Shown here: positions 1-6,219 of the stretch, piece after piece
How positions within the stretch are numbered: the stretch's first letter is position 1
Layout: each line of letters opens with the position of its first letter
Origin: SAR202 cluster bacterium Io17-Chloro-G6
Lineage (GTDB): Bacteria; Chloroflexota; Dehalococcoidia; UBA3495
Assembly: GCA_002816585.1 (NCBI GenBank)
Contig: MUCT01000048.1
Location: 1-28,503 of the forward strand
DNA length: 28,503 bases
Reading direction: 5' to 3'
Program-made: the position numbers and the translations under genes
Notes under the pieces: model-generated
Database searches by the model: none
What the model saw: the letters and a program-made list of their open reading frames with translations, nothing else
Told to the model about the DNA's origin: nothing

Positions 1-131
1 ACAGCGCCCTTGGTGACCCCAAGGGCCTCCGCGATGCTCTTCTGCCTCCACCCCATTTGGAACAATTCCCAGGCCCGCAAGCGGCGACCCTCGCGCCGGT
101 TGGTGGCGTGATTGGAAAGTGTCTTGTCCAT
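1..131 (-). CDS. IS630-type transposase, N-terminal fragment (cut by window edge)
   Basis: On the minus strand an ATG at 131 opens a frame that runs off the left edge of the window, giving 43 residues that begin MDKTLSNHATNRREGRRLRA. The segment AWELFQMGWRQKSIAEALGVTKGAV is a helix-turn-helix of the kind that starts IS630-family and related transposases, which bind their terminal repeats with it (family knowledge). The catalytic DDE domain would lie outside the window, so completeness cannot be judged. The approximately 70 bases upstream are AT-rich compared with the neighbouring genes. No clear terminal inverted repeat was identified there. A plain HTH regulator is possible but less likely, because the RREGRRLRAWEL..GW pattern is typical of the transposase family. 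Confidence 0.65.
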   Translation of the reverse strand, partial: MDKTLSNHATNRREGRRLRAWELFQMGWRQKSIAEALGVTKGA

Positions 132-199
132 GGCGGACAGTATCCCTTATTTTTATATTAGTTTAAAGATTTGTTCAAGCATCGGTAAGTCGGATGTCG

Positions 200-741
200 T
201 CATGAGGTTTGGGTAACAGTCAAAGTGACAACGTATTCGGGCGGTTCCTGGACTGACACTCTGGGATAAGGGTCCATCGGCGAAGCCTCAATCAGGTACA
301 CCCCGGAGGAGCCTGAGACTTGGCCGGTGTTCGCTTCAGAGCTACCTACTTCCAATGTGAGTCCTTGGATGGCAGCATCGAGACCATCAAACCGAACACC
401 AAGTTTGACCCTAGCCCTGCCAGCCTGGATGGAAACTGCGTCCAGCGGGCAACGAGAGTCTTCCTCAACCGGCAAGAACTCCACCCATGGCCCATCGGGC
501 CTATCGTTCTGGTCTTACCGACCGTTAGTTGGAACGGTAGGTCCAGGGAAGTACCCAATTTCGGGGCTTCAACAAATCCTGCATTAACCAGCGTAATGCT
601 ACCGTCTTCACCTTCCACAAACCGGAAGGGCCAATAAAAGTCACTGGGAATTATGGACAGATATCCGCCTTCGGGAGAGCCTAGGACCGGCTTCGAAGTA
701 GAGGGTAAGCCGGAGCCCCTGACCGTGGATGGTGAGCCCGA
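200..741 (-). pseudogene. Remnant of a small secreted/lipoprotein-like beta protein, frameshifted
   Basis: Two minus-strand frames join into one recognisable protein. From 741 down to about 490 one frame reads GGYLSIIPSDFYWPFRFVEG, then GSITLVNAGFVEAPKLG and LPFQLTVGKTRTIGP. From about 500 down to the stop at 200 the next frame reads VEFLPVEEDSRCPLDAVSIQ, AGRARVKLGV and PPEYVVTLTV. The 'EDSRCP..V...AG.A.V' and 'PPEYV.TL.V' motifs belong together in small envelope proteins I have seen in many bacteria. The total of 542 bases is one short of a multiple of three, which fits a single-base loss near 485-505. Upstream, a TAA at 742-744 closes the frame without a start codon or signal peptide, so the N-terminus is also lost. 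Function is unknown. The lesion could be a sequence error, but the missing start makes real decay more likely. Confidence 0.6.
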
Positions 742-1113
742 TTAAGAAGTGCGTTATGATTGCGGTTCGGCGGAGGGGGTTATCTGTGTGAGCGCTGATG
801 GCGAGGTAGGATGCATCATTGTCCGAGATCTTAAAGACTGTGGAGCAAGTGAACCAGGGAGCAGCCCTGGTGATTGCTCCCCAGGGGCCTGCCCTATTCG
901 CCCCTTACTGCCAGCGCTTCAGGTGGAGCCCGACTCCAGTCTAAGCCTCTACCAACAAATGGATCAGACGGCATTCGATGGCCGATGAATCCAATCGCCG
1001 CCTGCCAAGAGGGCAATTCCAGACGCTAGAGTGTGTGAAGGTGACGAATGCTCCACCCAAGACGAACGGAGTACGTCCAATCCGGGATGCCCGGTGATAA
1101 TAAGGAGTTCTGT
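742..1113. other. Gene-poor stretch between the broken lipoprotein gene and the oxidoreductase
   Basis: About 370 bases without a credible gene. A plus-strand open frame at 749-988 has no ribosome binding site and a cysteine/proline-rich composition unlike its neighbours. On the minus strand, around 765-825, a short frame rich in Pro, Ser and Thr (PTSPSALTQITPSAEPQS) could be the degraded linker or signal region of the broken lipoprotein gene, but it ends in a stop. The only structure that stands out is the hairpin at 842-880. Confidence 0.45.
842..880. repeat. Long imperfect hairpin without a T-tract
   Basis: An outer arm ggagcaa (842-848) pairs with ttgctcc (874-880) and an inner arm accaggg (853-859) pairs with ccctggt (865-871) around the loop agcag. 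A small asymmetric internal loop (gtga against ga) separates them. That is 14 base pairs in 39 bases. No run of T follows on either side, so it does not look like an intrinsic terminator. It may be a structured leader of the gene at 1114 or a relic of a mobile element. Confidence 0.5.
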
Positions 1114-2106
1114 ATGTCATTCCTTGGACTTCGATTGGGGAACGAGACGGAGCTGAACACGGCAGATATCCAATCGTTGGCCTTACTGGCCGAGGAGTTG
1201 GGCTACGGCGAAGTCTGGATGACCGAGGGGGTAGGGCGGGATTCTCTGACCCAACTCACCGCCATTGCCTCGGCCACCAGCCGAATCGGCCTGGGAACTG
1301 GCATACTGCCCATGTTCTCCCGGACACCGTTGATCACAGCCATGTCTGCGGCGGGGTTGTCGGCTGTCTCGGATGGCCGGTTCATTCTGGGCCTGGGCGT
1401 CGGGAACCGGCCGGCCGTGGAAGATGGACACGGAGTCGCTTACAGCCAGCCCATGGAACACCTGCGAGACATGATCCAGATAGTGCGCCGCCTGTTGCAG
1501 GGTGAGGATGTTAGCCGCCAGGGGAAGGCTATTGCCGTGAGCAACGCTTCGCTAGGTGACGCCGCGCCCCGGAGCAAGGTGCCGATCTACATAGCGGCCC
1601 TTGGTCCGCGAATGTTACAGCTGGCTGGGGAGATGGCCGACGGCGTCCTGCTGAGTTGGACCGCCGCCAGCTACCTGGAGCAGGCCATCGGGTTGGTCCG
1701 CGACGGGGCGGTCAAAGCCGGTCGGGAGCGATCTGGGGTGGAAATCTCGGGCTACGTTCGGGTCGCTGTGACCGACGACCTAGCGGCTGGGCGGGACGCC
1801 TTGCGGGGTCAGATAGCACGTTATGCGGGCGGCGCCCATTACCGGTCCTATTTCGCTAATACTGGGTTTGACAAAGAAATGGCGGCAGTGGCGCCGGCCG
1901 GGGACCATGCTGATAACCCGGCCACCGCTGCCGCCATTGGAGAGCGTATGCAGCAAGAGTTGGGCATCGTCGGTCCAGCCGAAGAGTGCCGGGCCCGTCT
2001 GGAAGCTTTGCGCAAGATGGGGTTGGCGAAACCTGTGATCGCCCCACTGCCCGTCGGAGACCTTAAGGCCTCTTACGTGCGGACGATCAGAGCACTGGCG
2101 CCCTAG
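1114..2106 (+). CDS. Luciferase-like (LLM class) flavin/F420-dependent oxidoreductase
   Basis: A 330-residue protein of the bacterial luciferase-like TIM-barrel family, which uses reduced FMN or F420 in monooxygenation or hydride transfer; the substrate cannot be told. Visible family features are the N-terminal barrel strand with AEELGYGEVWMTE, the SRIGLGTGILPMFSRTP strand, the SDGRFILGLGVGNRP turn and the PIYIAALGPRMLQLAGEMAD segment, in the order found in methylene-tetrahydromethanopterin reductase-like members. The start at 1114 was chosen because taaggag sits 7 bases upstream; an ATG 66 bases earlier in frame has no such site and adds residues that do not look like the family. The phosphodiesterase gene follows after 77 bases on the same strand and may be co-transcribed. 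Many paralogues of this family are usual in SAR202-type Chloroflexota (established knowledge). Confidence 0.85.
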   Translation: MSFLGLRLGNETELNTADIQSLALLAEELGYGEVWMTEGVGRDSLTQLTAIASATSRIGLGTGILPMFSRTPLITAMSAAGLSAVSDGRFILGLGVGNRPAVEDGHGVAYSQPMEHLRDMIQIVRRLLQGEDVSRQGKAIAVSNASLGDAAPRSKVPIYIAALGPRMLQLAGEMADGVLLSWTAASYLEQAIGLVRDGAVKAGRERSGVEISGYVRVAVTDDLAAGRDALRGQIARYAGGAHYRSYFANTGFDKEMAAVAPAGDHADNPATAAAIGERMQQELGIVGPAEECRARLEALRKMGLAKPVIAPLPVGDLKASYVRTIRALAP

Positions 2107-2183
2107 AGCGCCATTTACTAAAGCTGGTTCTAGACCACCAGTTCTTGCCTTTATCAAAACGATTCCTATCAAAAGAGGGAAGA

Positions 2184-3635
2184 ATGTCCGCAGCAGTGAT
2201 CTTTGTTTTCGATGGACTCCAGCCGGCCCAGGTCAATCCTCGGCTGATGCCCAATCTTTCGACGCTAGCCGCCAACGGAGTAACGTTCGATAATCATCAC
2301 TCGGTTTTTCCCACGGTGACCCGGGTCAACGTGGCCAGCATGGTTACAGGCCTGAATCCAGGAGGCCATGGCCTGGCTGGAAACCGGATGGTGATCCGGG
2401 ATTTCGATCCGGACATTTCTTTCTCGGCGATGGAACCAGAGTTGGCTCGGATTGCCAAGACCGTTGGGCCAGTGCTCCTAGCTCCCACGTTGGCTGAGAT
2501 ACTCGCTCGGCACGGTAGGGAGTACGTGGCGACCGGTGTTGGAACCAGCGGAAATGCCTATCTCCATAATCCTAACGCGGACGATACAGGAGATGGCTCG
2601 GGCGGCGCGACGATACATCCAACTTTCGCTCTTCCTCGCGAATTGCACGAATCCTTGATCGATCGGTTCGGCCAGTGGCCGGAGGAATCGCGGCCGAACA
2701 CGCCGAGGATTGCCCATGCCATGCGGATCTTGACCGAGTATGTGATCCCCGAGCGCGATCCCGCCGTGGCCTTGATCTGGTCGTCTGAACCGGACAAGTC
2801 TCAGCACGCGGTAGGTGTCGGGTCGGGCCTTTCCGATACGGCGATCAAAGAGGCGGACGGACAATTCGGGGACCTGATTCGCTGGCTGCGGGAATCCGGA
2901 CGAGCCGACGATACCGACGTTATCGTGGCGTCGGACCACGGATACTCGACTATATCCGGATCGATAAGTATTGAAGCATCCCTCGAGGAAGCGGGTTTTT
3001 CACCCAGCGAAGTAGTGGTTGCCCAAAACGGTGGCGCAGTGCTCTTTTATACTCAACCTGGAAAGCTGGCGACGGCACGGCGGCTGGCGGCTTGGCTGAT
3101 GGCCCAGCCCTGGTGCGGAACTGTCACGGCCTCCGATGCTGTGGCTGGCATTCCAGGGACATTACCAGCGTCTCTGGTGGGGAATGAGGGTCCAAGGGCG
3201 CCCGAGCTAACAGTGTCATTTAACTGGGATTCATCTCCCAACGAGCTAGGATACCAAGGCAAGGTTTACTCCACTTATGGCGAGTCCGGAACTGGCCAAC
3301 ATGGGTCGATGAGCCGGCACGAGATTCATGGAGTGATGTTTGCCAGCGGTCCAAGTTTCAAATCGAAGTTAAAGCTGGATACCCCGTCCGGCAACCTGGA
3401 CCTGGCGCCGACGTTATTGAGGCTATTGGGTATCTCCAGAAACTGGGGAATGCACGGGCGGGTGCTGGAGGAGGCGCTTGCCGGCGGGCCCAATCCAGAA
3501 GATGTGGACTGGTCTACAGAGAAGCACCAAGCCGAGCATGATTTAGGTGGAGAGACCTACAGGCAACAGATCAAGATATCCCGAGTGGGCGCTACAACCT
3601 ACGTTGATGAAGGCAACCGGCTGGGTGCGGAGTGA
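2184..3635 (+). CDS. Alkaline phosphatase superfamily phosphodiesterase (nucleotide pyrophosphatase type)
   Basis: A 483-residue member of the type I phosphodiesterase/nucleotide pyrophosphatase family, zinc enzymes that cleave phosphodiester or pyrophosphate bonds. The metal-site Asp is in VFDGLQP (about residue 10). The nucleophile is the second Thr of FPTVTRVN (about residue 46), followed by the typical VTGLNPGGHGLAGNRM. Further metal ligands are in the ASDHGYST motif and the QHGSMSRHEIHGVMFASGP motif near the C-terminus. No signal peptide is visible, so it is probably cytoplasmic, unlike many secreted relatives. The start at 2184 has agaggga just upstream; an in-frame upstream start codon at 2145 lacks one. 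The substrate could be a nucleotide, a phospholipid head group or a phosphonate ester; the sequence does not decide. Confidence 0.85.
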   Translation: MSAAVIFVFDGLQPAQVNPRLMPNLSTLAANGVTFDNHHSVFPTVTRVNVASMVTGLNPGGHGLAGNRMVIRDFDPDISFSAMEPELARIAKTVGPVLLAPTLAEILARHGREYVATGVGTSGNAYLHNPNADDTGDGSGGATIHPTFALPRELHESLIDRFGQWPEESRPNTPRIAHAMRILTEYVIPERDPAVALIWSSEPDKSQHAVGVGSGLSDTAIKEADGQFGDLIRWLRESGRADDTDVIVASDHGYSTISGSISIEASLEEAGFSPSEVVVAQNGGAVLFYTQPGKLATARRLAAWLMAQPWCGTVTASDAVAGIPGTLPASLVGNEGPRAPELTVSFNWDSSPNELGYQGKVYSTYGESGTGQHGSMSRHEIHGVMFASGPSFKSKLKLDTPSGNLDLAPTLLRLLGISRNWGMHGRVLEEALAGGPNPEDVDWSTEKHQAEHDLGGETYRQQIKISRVGATTYVDEGNRLGAE

Positions 3636-3650
3636 GGGATTCCACACATT

Positions 3651-3800
3651 TGTCATTCTGAGGCGGCAGCCGAAGAATCTCGTTGTCCGAAAAGTGATTG
3701 TAGCTGAGTAACGAGACCAATCGCTACACTCGCTGTGACAATTTGTTGGCGTTCGAGTGGGGCCTTCGACACGCTCAAGATGAGCGGTGTAGTGAGGTGA
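3651..3800. repeat. Dispersed intergenic repeat remnants (REP-like)
   Basis: Between the phosphodiesterase gene and ffh lie two segments of a recognisable repetitive style: tgtcattctgaggcggcagc followed by cgaagaatctcgt (3651-3683), and ccttcgacacgctcaagatg followed by agcgg (3763-3787). An inverted pair tctcgtt/aacgaga lies between them (about 3678-3715). Very similar strings recur between genes in many Chloroflexota genomes, from memory and not checked here. Only one copy is present in this window. It may be a decayed miniature element; no terminal repeats were delimited. Confidence 0.5.
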
Positions 3801-3834
3801 TATTCCAAAATATCCGGCGTAAGCCCTGCGCTAT

Positions 3835-3853
3835 AAAAACGCGGCTGCGCCGC
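3835..3853 (-). terminator. Intrinsic terminator of ffh
   Basis: Read on the minus strand just after the ffh stop, GCGGC-GCA-GCCGC forms a five-pair GC stem with a three-base loop, then a G and five T (the run of A at 3835-3839). Position, GC stem and T-run all fit rho-independent termination of ffh. Confidence 0.75.
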
Positions 3854-3862
3854 CCGCCCGCC

Positions 3863-5197
3863 CTATTTGAACATCTTCATTAAGTCCATGGGGTTGCGGG
3901 ACTTGGCAATCCGCTTCATCAGTTTCTGGGTCTGACGGAACTGGTTTAGCAGTTGATTTACGTCCTGGGGAGTGGTGCCGCTGCCTCGGGAGATACGCCG
4001 CCGCCGGCTCCCGTTGATCAACTCTGGACGCTGCCTTTCGATGGGAGTCATAGACCTGATGATGGCCTCAATGCGCTCGACCCGGCCGTCATCCAGGTCG
4101 CCCATGGGCATCTTCTTACTCAGTTGGCCCATTCCCGGAATCATATCCATCACCGATGACAGGGAGCCCATCTTCTTCACGCTCTGAATCTGGTTCAAGA
4201 AATCTTCCAGGTCGAAATTGGCCTGGCGGAACTTCTTCTCCATCTCCTCGGCCTGTTTGTCGCCCACCGCCTCCTGCGCCTTCTCGATGAGGGTCAATAC
4301 GTCGCCCATGGCCAGTATCCGGGACGCCAGGCGGTCCGGGTGGAAGGCCTCCAAGCCGTCGGGACGTTCGCTTACGCCCATAAACTTGATGGGCACTCCG
4401 GTGACCCGGGTGATTGACAGTGCTGCCCCGCCTCGGGCATCGCCGTCCATCTTTGACATGATTAAGCCGGTTAGAGATACCCGCTCGTGAAATCCCTCGG
4501 CGGCGTTGACCGCTTCCTGACCGGTCATGGCGTCCACGACCAGCAGCACCTCGTTGGGGTTGACCGTCTTCTTGACCGCTGCCAACTCCTCCATCAGTTC
4601 TTCGTCTATCTGGAGGCGTCCGCCGGTGTCGACGATCGCCCAGTTGACCCCGAGTTGGCGGGCTTTTTCCAGGCCGTTCTTGGCCACCTGGATCACCGAG
4701 GACGACTTCGGGTCCTCCGAGTAGACCGGGATGTCCAGTTGCTTGCCTAGGGTCTCCAATTGTTGGATGGCGGCGGGGCGGCGCAGGTCGGCGGCAATGA
4801 GCAGGGATTTGTGGTCCTGACGGCGCAGGTGTAGGGCCAGTTTGGCGGCGGTAGTGGTTTTACCGGAACCCTGCAGGCCCACCAGCATGATGGCCGTCAC
4901 TGGCTGGCTGGAGAGGGTCAGCGAGTGGTCGCCACCGCTGAGTAGAGATGTCAGCTCCTCGTTGACTATTTTTATGACCTGCTGGCCAGGAGAAAGGCTT
5001 TCGAGGACATCCGAGCCCTGCGCCCGCTCCTTCACGGCGGCCACAAAGTCTCTGGCCACCCGGAAATTGACGTCCGCTTCAAGCAGGGAGCGTCGTACCA
5101 GGCCCAGGGCCTCGTCGATGTCGGCTTCGGTCAGGCGGCCCTTGCCTGACAACTTGTTCAGGATACCGGTCAACCGATCGGTCAGGTTCTCAAACAT
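3863..5197 (-). CDS. ffh: Signal recognition particle protein Ffh (SRP54)
   Basis: A 444-residue SRP GTPase that binds signal sequences of nascent membrane and secreted proteins and hands ribosomes to FtsY at the membrane. Domain order is complete: the N domain (residues 1-95), the G domain with P-loop GLQGSGKTT at 107-115, the VDTGGRLQIDEEL and TGLIMSKMDGDARGGAALS GTPase motifs, then the methionine-containing M domain with the RNA-binding SRRRRISRGSGT helix-turn near residue 390. Length is normal for the family. It stands alone on the minus strand with its own promoter (5249-5278) and terminator (3835-3853). The small SRP RNA gene was not found in the window. Confidence 0.97.
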   Translation of the reverse strand: MFENLTDRLTGILNKLSGKGRLTEADIDEALGLVRRSLLEADVNFRVARDFVAAVKERAQGSDVLESLSPGQQVIKIVNEELTSLLSGGDHSLTLSSQPVTAIMLVGLQGSGKTTTAAKLALHLRRQDHKSLLIAADLRRPAAIQQLETLGKQLDIPVYSEDPKSSSVIQVAKNGLEKARQLGVNWAIVDTGGRLQIDEELMEELAAVKKTVNPNEVLLVVDAMTGQEAVNAAEGFHERVSLTGLIMSKMDGDARGGAALSITRVTGVPIKFMGVSERPDGLEAFHPDRLASRILAMGDVLTLIEKAQEAVGDKQAEEMEKKFRQANFDLEDFLNQIQSVKKMGSLSSVMDMIPGMGQLSKKMPMGDLDDGRVERIEAIIRSMTPIERQRPELINGSRRRRISRGSGTTPQDVNQLLNQFRQTQKLMKRIAKSRNPMDLMKMFK

Positions 5198-5248
5198 GTC
5201 TGTTGTGGTTGCCTTTTGCGCGACTTATTTTCGTGTAGCTTATCCCCG

Positions 5249-5278
5249 ATTGTAGGCTCGGCGGAGTTGCAGGGTCAA
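5249..5278 (-). promoter_or_regulatory. Sigma70-type promoter of ffh
   Basis: On the minus strand TTGACC (complement of 5273-5278) and TACAAT (complement of 5249-5254) are separated by 18 bases. The predicted start of transcription is about 45 bases upstream of the ffh ATG at 5197. Both hexamers are identical to those of the promoter at 13911-13939. Confidence 0.65.
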
Positions 5279-5358
5279 GGCTGACAGGCGTGGCTATTCC
5301 CAGCGAAACTGCCGCACCGCCACCAAGAAGGTCACGGTCATATAGCTGGACCAGGGCA

Positions 5359-5367
5359 TGATAAAAT
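5359..5367 (+). promoter_or_regulatory. Possible extended -10 promoter of hicBA
   Basis: TGATAAAAT matches the TGN-TAnAAT extended -10 form, about 68 bases upstream of the hicB start. No good -35 box was seen, which is tolerated with an extended -10. If correct, transcription starts near 5374, after the alternative hicB start codon at 5372, and so supports the start at 5435. Confidence 0.4.
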
Positions 5368-5434
5368 TCTCATGTTAGATATCATCGCGCGTAAATGGAC
5401 TAGGCTGGCAGGGGTCCAGCCTCCCGGAGCATTA

Positions 5435-5674
5435 ATGAAGACATACGTTTTTCGCGTTGAGGTTGAGCCTGATGAAGAGGGCTGGAGGGCATTCTATCCT
5501 CCCCTGGAGGAGCTTGGCGCGTCAACTTGGGGCGAGAGCCAAGAGGCGGCTTTGGAGCATATCCAAGAAGTCCTCACTATGATAGTAGAAGAACGGATCG
5601 AAGCCAAACAACCTATTCAGGAACAAGAGAATGCGACGCTGGCCGAGGGAACGCTGGTGTCCGTCACGGTATGA
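5435..5674 (+). CDS. hicB: HicB-family antitoxin
   Basis: A 79-residue HicB-type protein: an RNase H-like fold beginning MKTYVFRVEVEPDEEGWRAF with YPPLEELGASTWGESQEAA, the usual 'strand-strand-helix' pattern in which the G-x-T-x-x-E-A block leads the long helix. HicB proteins neutralise the HicA mRNA interferase and often repress their own operon (family knowledge). There is no room for the C-terminal DNA-binding domain that longer HicB proteins carry, so this is the short form. The start at 5435 is preceded by ggag 5 bases upstream; an in-frame ATG at 5372 would add a non-family N-terminus. Its TGA overlaps the hicA ATG (ATGA at 5671), the tight coupling usual for this pair. Confidence 0.8.
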   Translation: MKTYVFRVEVEPDEEGWRAFYPPLEELGASTWGESQEAALEHIQEVLTMIVEERIEAKQPIQEQENATLAEGTLVSVTV

Positions 5675-5922
5675 GTAACATAGATTATTCCCGGTTACGT
5701 TCCCTCACGGCCCGGCGCTTGATAAGAGCCCTTCTAGATGAAGGGTTTTTTCTTGTCCGGCAACGCGGCAGTCATCGCCGTTAGTCGCATTCGGATGGCC
5801 GCCGGGTAACCGTGCCCTTCACCAGGTCCGGTGAGACCTTCGCTGCCGGGACTTTAAAAAGCATTGTCGAATTACAAGCGAAATGGACCGCAGAAGACCT
5901 TCGAAGATTAGGGCTCCTATAG
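5671..5922 (+). pseudogene. hicA: HicA-family toxin interrupted by an in-frame amber codon
   Basis: The frame starting at 5671 gives MSNIDYSRLRSLTARRLIRA and then LLDEGFFLVRQRGSHRR before TAG at 5782-5784. The same frame continues without a shift to SHSDGRRVTVPFTRSGETFA and the C-terminal LKSIVELQAKWTAEDLRRLGLL, ending at 5920-5922. Together that is 83 codons, the normal length of HicA, a small double-stranded-RNA-binding-fold ribonuclease. The stop falls where relatives commonly have an aromatic residue after GSHRR, so one base change (TAT or TAC to TAG) explains it. The catalytic His35 of the G-S-H motif is still before the stop, but half the fold is lost, so the product should be inactive. 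A consensus error is the main alternative. Confidence 0.8.
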
Positions 5923-6219
5923 TGGCCCAAGGTCCAATCTGACGCAAAGCTCGGCAGACGAGGCTACCTCCGCAAAACAACGGGACCGCTAATCTGCGCG
6001 GGTTTAGAGCAAATGAGTTCTTGTCCGGATTGGGGCCTCCGCCCCGCTTCAGGCGCCGTGCTAGAATTATCCATGTTCCGGGTTTAGGGCTCCGGCGGTC
6101 GTTGAGCTTGGCCCGGGGCACAAACCCTCGGTGTGGCGGAGGTTGCAGGTGGCCGGTTTTCTGTTGGATTCCCATCACCAAGTGGATCCCCATGACCGGG
6201 CCTTCTCAGGGCCTTCCCC
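5923..6219 (+). other. Intergenic region before sbcC with a possible extended -10
   Basis: About 300 bases with no supported gene and in particular no trace of sbcD, the usual partner upstream of sbcC. TGCTAGAAT at 6059-6067 fits an extended -10 box, giving a leader of roughly 150 bases. A short GC hairpin (ggggc...gcccc, near 6035-6048) lies just upstream of it. A near-direct repeat 'gggccttc' occurs twice right before the sbcC start, and no convincing ribosome binding site is present. Confidence 0.35.

Noticed and set aside
770..910. Possible cobalamin riboswitch (ccaggggcctgcc resembles the B12 box)
   Set aside because: The other conserved blocks of the riboswitch (GGTGAAAATCC-like and GCCACTG) are absent and the downstream gene is not a B12 gene.
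749..988. Plus-strand open frame of 79 codons
   Set aside because: No ribosome binding site, no recognisable family, odd Cys/Pro/Gly composition, and it overlaps the hairpin at 842-880.
2145..2172. TTGCCT-N16-TATCAA promoter before the phosphodiesterase gene
   Set aside because: Transcription would start after or within the agaggga ribosome site, leaving no leader, and the -10 is weak.
5782..5784. Recoded or read-through stop in hicA
   Set aside because: TAG, TAA and TGA all end normal genes in the window, and no recoding element is visible; a substitution is simpler.
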